Shown here: positions 14,007-14,311 of the stretch, in pieces
How positions within the stretch are numbered: the stretch's first letter is position 1
How the letters are laid out: the number at the start of each line of letters is the position of its first letter
Source: JAHECQ01 sp047638695
GTDB taxonomy: Bacteria > Actinomycetota > Acidimicrobiia > Acidimicrobiales > SZUA-35
Direction of reading: 5' to 3'
Length of the DNA stretch: 14,311 nt
Assembly: GCA_047638695.1 (NCBI GenBank)
Contig: JBLINY010000112.1
Location: 1 to 14,311 of the forward strand
Translations under genes and position numbers: made by a program
The notes under the pieces: generated by a model
What the model was told of the DNA's origin: nothing
Databases searched by the model: none
Seen by the model: only the letters and a program-made list of their open reading frames with translations

Positions 14007-14311
14007 CAGGGCCAGCGGGAGCAAGAGTGCAATCTCGCTTCCACCGAGATCGCTCTGCCCGACGTGAAACGAGCCTCCAACGTCATCGGCCGTGGACCGA
14101 GCGATGTCGAGCCCAAGCCCGGTTGAGCCATTGCCGCTGACGCCTCGCGCCAGCGCAGCTCCATCAAACCCATCGCCAGCGTCGCCAACCCAGATTCGGG
14201 CGTGGCCCCCCTCGCGACTGCAACCCACGACGAGACTTGTGCCTTCGGGGGTGTGAGCGAAGACGTTCTCAACTACCACATCAACCGCAGCGGCCAAGGC
14301 TGAAGCCTGCA
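13992..14311 (-). CDS. Sensor histidine kinase, C-terminal ATPase domain (5' part outside the window)
   Basis: The open frame enters from the window edge and encodes the last 105 or so residues of a HATPase_c domain: N-box VVVENVFAHTPEGTSLVV, G1 box DAGDGFDG, G2 box GSTGLGLDIARSTADDVGG, and the final strand GGSEIALLLPL. The wording NVFAHTPEGT and GLGLDIAR matches OmpR-partner (HisKA) kinases of actinobacteria, a different class from the convergent HisKA_3 kinase. The sensor and His domains, and any partner regulator, would lie beyond position 14311. The gene ends 13 bases inside the end of the convergent kinase gene. Confidence 0.9.
   Translation of the reverse strand, partial: QASALAAAVDVVVENVFAHTPEGTSLVVGCSREGGHARIWVGDAGDGFDGAALARGVSGNGSTGLGLDIARSTADDVGGSFHVGQSDLGGSEIALLLPLALDQSV

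Overview
The window is GC-rich (roughly 60 % or more by eye), densely packed, uses GTG and TTG starts freely and carries strong GGAG-type ribosome binding sites. The gene content (MetZ with a rhodanese, 1-Cys peroxiredoxin, CaiB-type CoA-transferase, DHA2 exporter, family VIII esterase, HisKA_3 kinase, lamin-tail/CotH secreted protein) suggests a free-living actinobacterium, possibly of the Acidimicrobiia. That placement is inferred from gene content and protein style, not from a phylogenetic marker. I see fourteen protein genes, no RNA gene, no insertion sequence and no CRISPR array. No intergenic gap exceeds about 175 bases.

Left part (1-2861, minus strand): a 14-TM DHA2 drug exporter, an XRE-type regulator and the 5' part of a CaiB/BaiF CoA-transferase, all in one direction with gaps of 57 and 82 bases. 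The exporter has a 120-bp array of 18-bp repeats in its N-terminal coding region. A divergent gap with a 13-bp palindrome separates it from a plus-strand family VIII esterase / class C beta-lactamase-like protein (2991-4130).

Middle (4193-7540, minus): a secreted 1115-residue protein with signal peptide, lamin-tail domain, CotH-kinase-like domain, second lamin-tail domain and two tandem jelly-roll-like C-terminal modules. It converges on the esterase gene across a hairpin and a 15-bp repeat that triplicates its stop codon.

Sulfur and redox part (7614-10249): a rhodanese gene overlaps metZ (O-succinylhomoserine sulfhydrylase) by 16 bases, so the two are probably translationally coupled. A small DUF1737 gene diverges from them, and a 1-Cys peroxiredoxin gene with its own likely promoter follows.

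Right part (10314-14311): a minus-strand operon of SnoaL-like protein, AHL-lactonase-type metallo-beta-lactamase-fold hydrolase and 3-hydroxyisobutyrate-dehydrogenase-like oxidoreductase (the last two overlap as ATGA). A membrane HisKA_3 histidine kinase diverges from it. Its H-box lacks the usual acidic residue after the phospho-acceptor His. It converges, with overlapping ends, on the C-terminus of a second histidine kinase that runs off the window.

Most of the window is ordinary chromosomal gene content. The least ordinary features are the exporter repeat array, the LTD-CotH-LTD-double-module protein, the altered kinase H-box, and the inverted repeat that holds the stop codons of both kinases.
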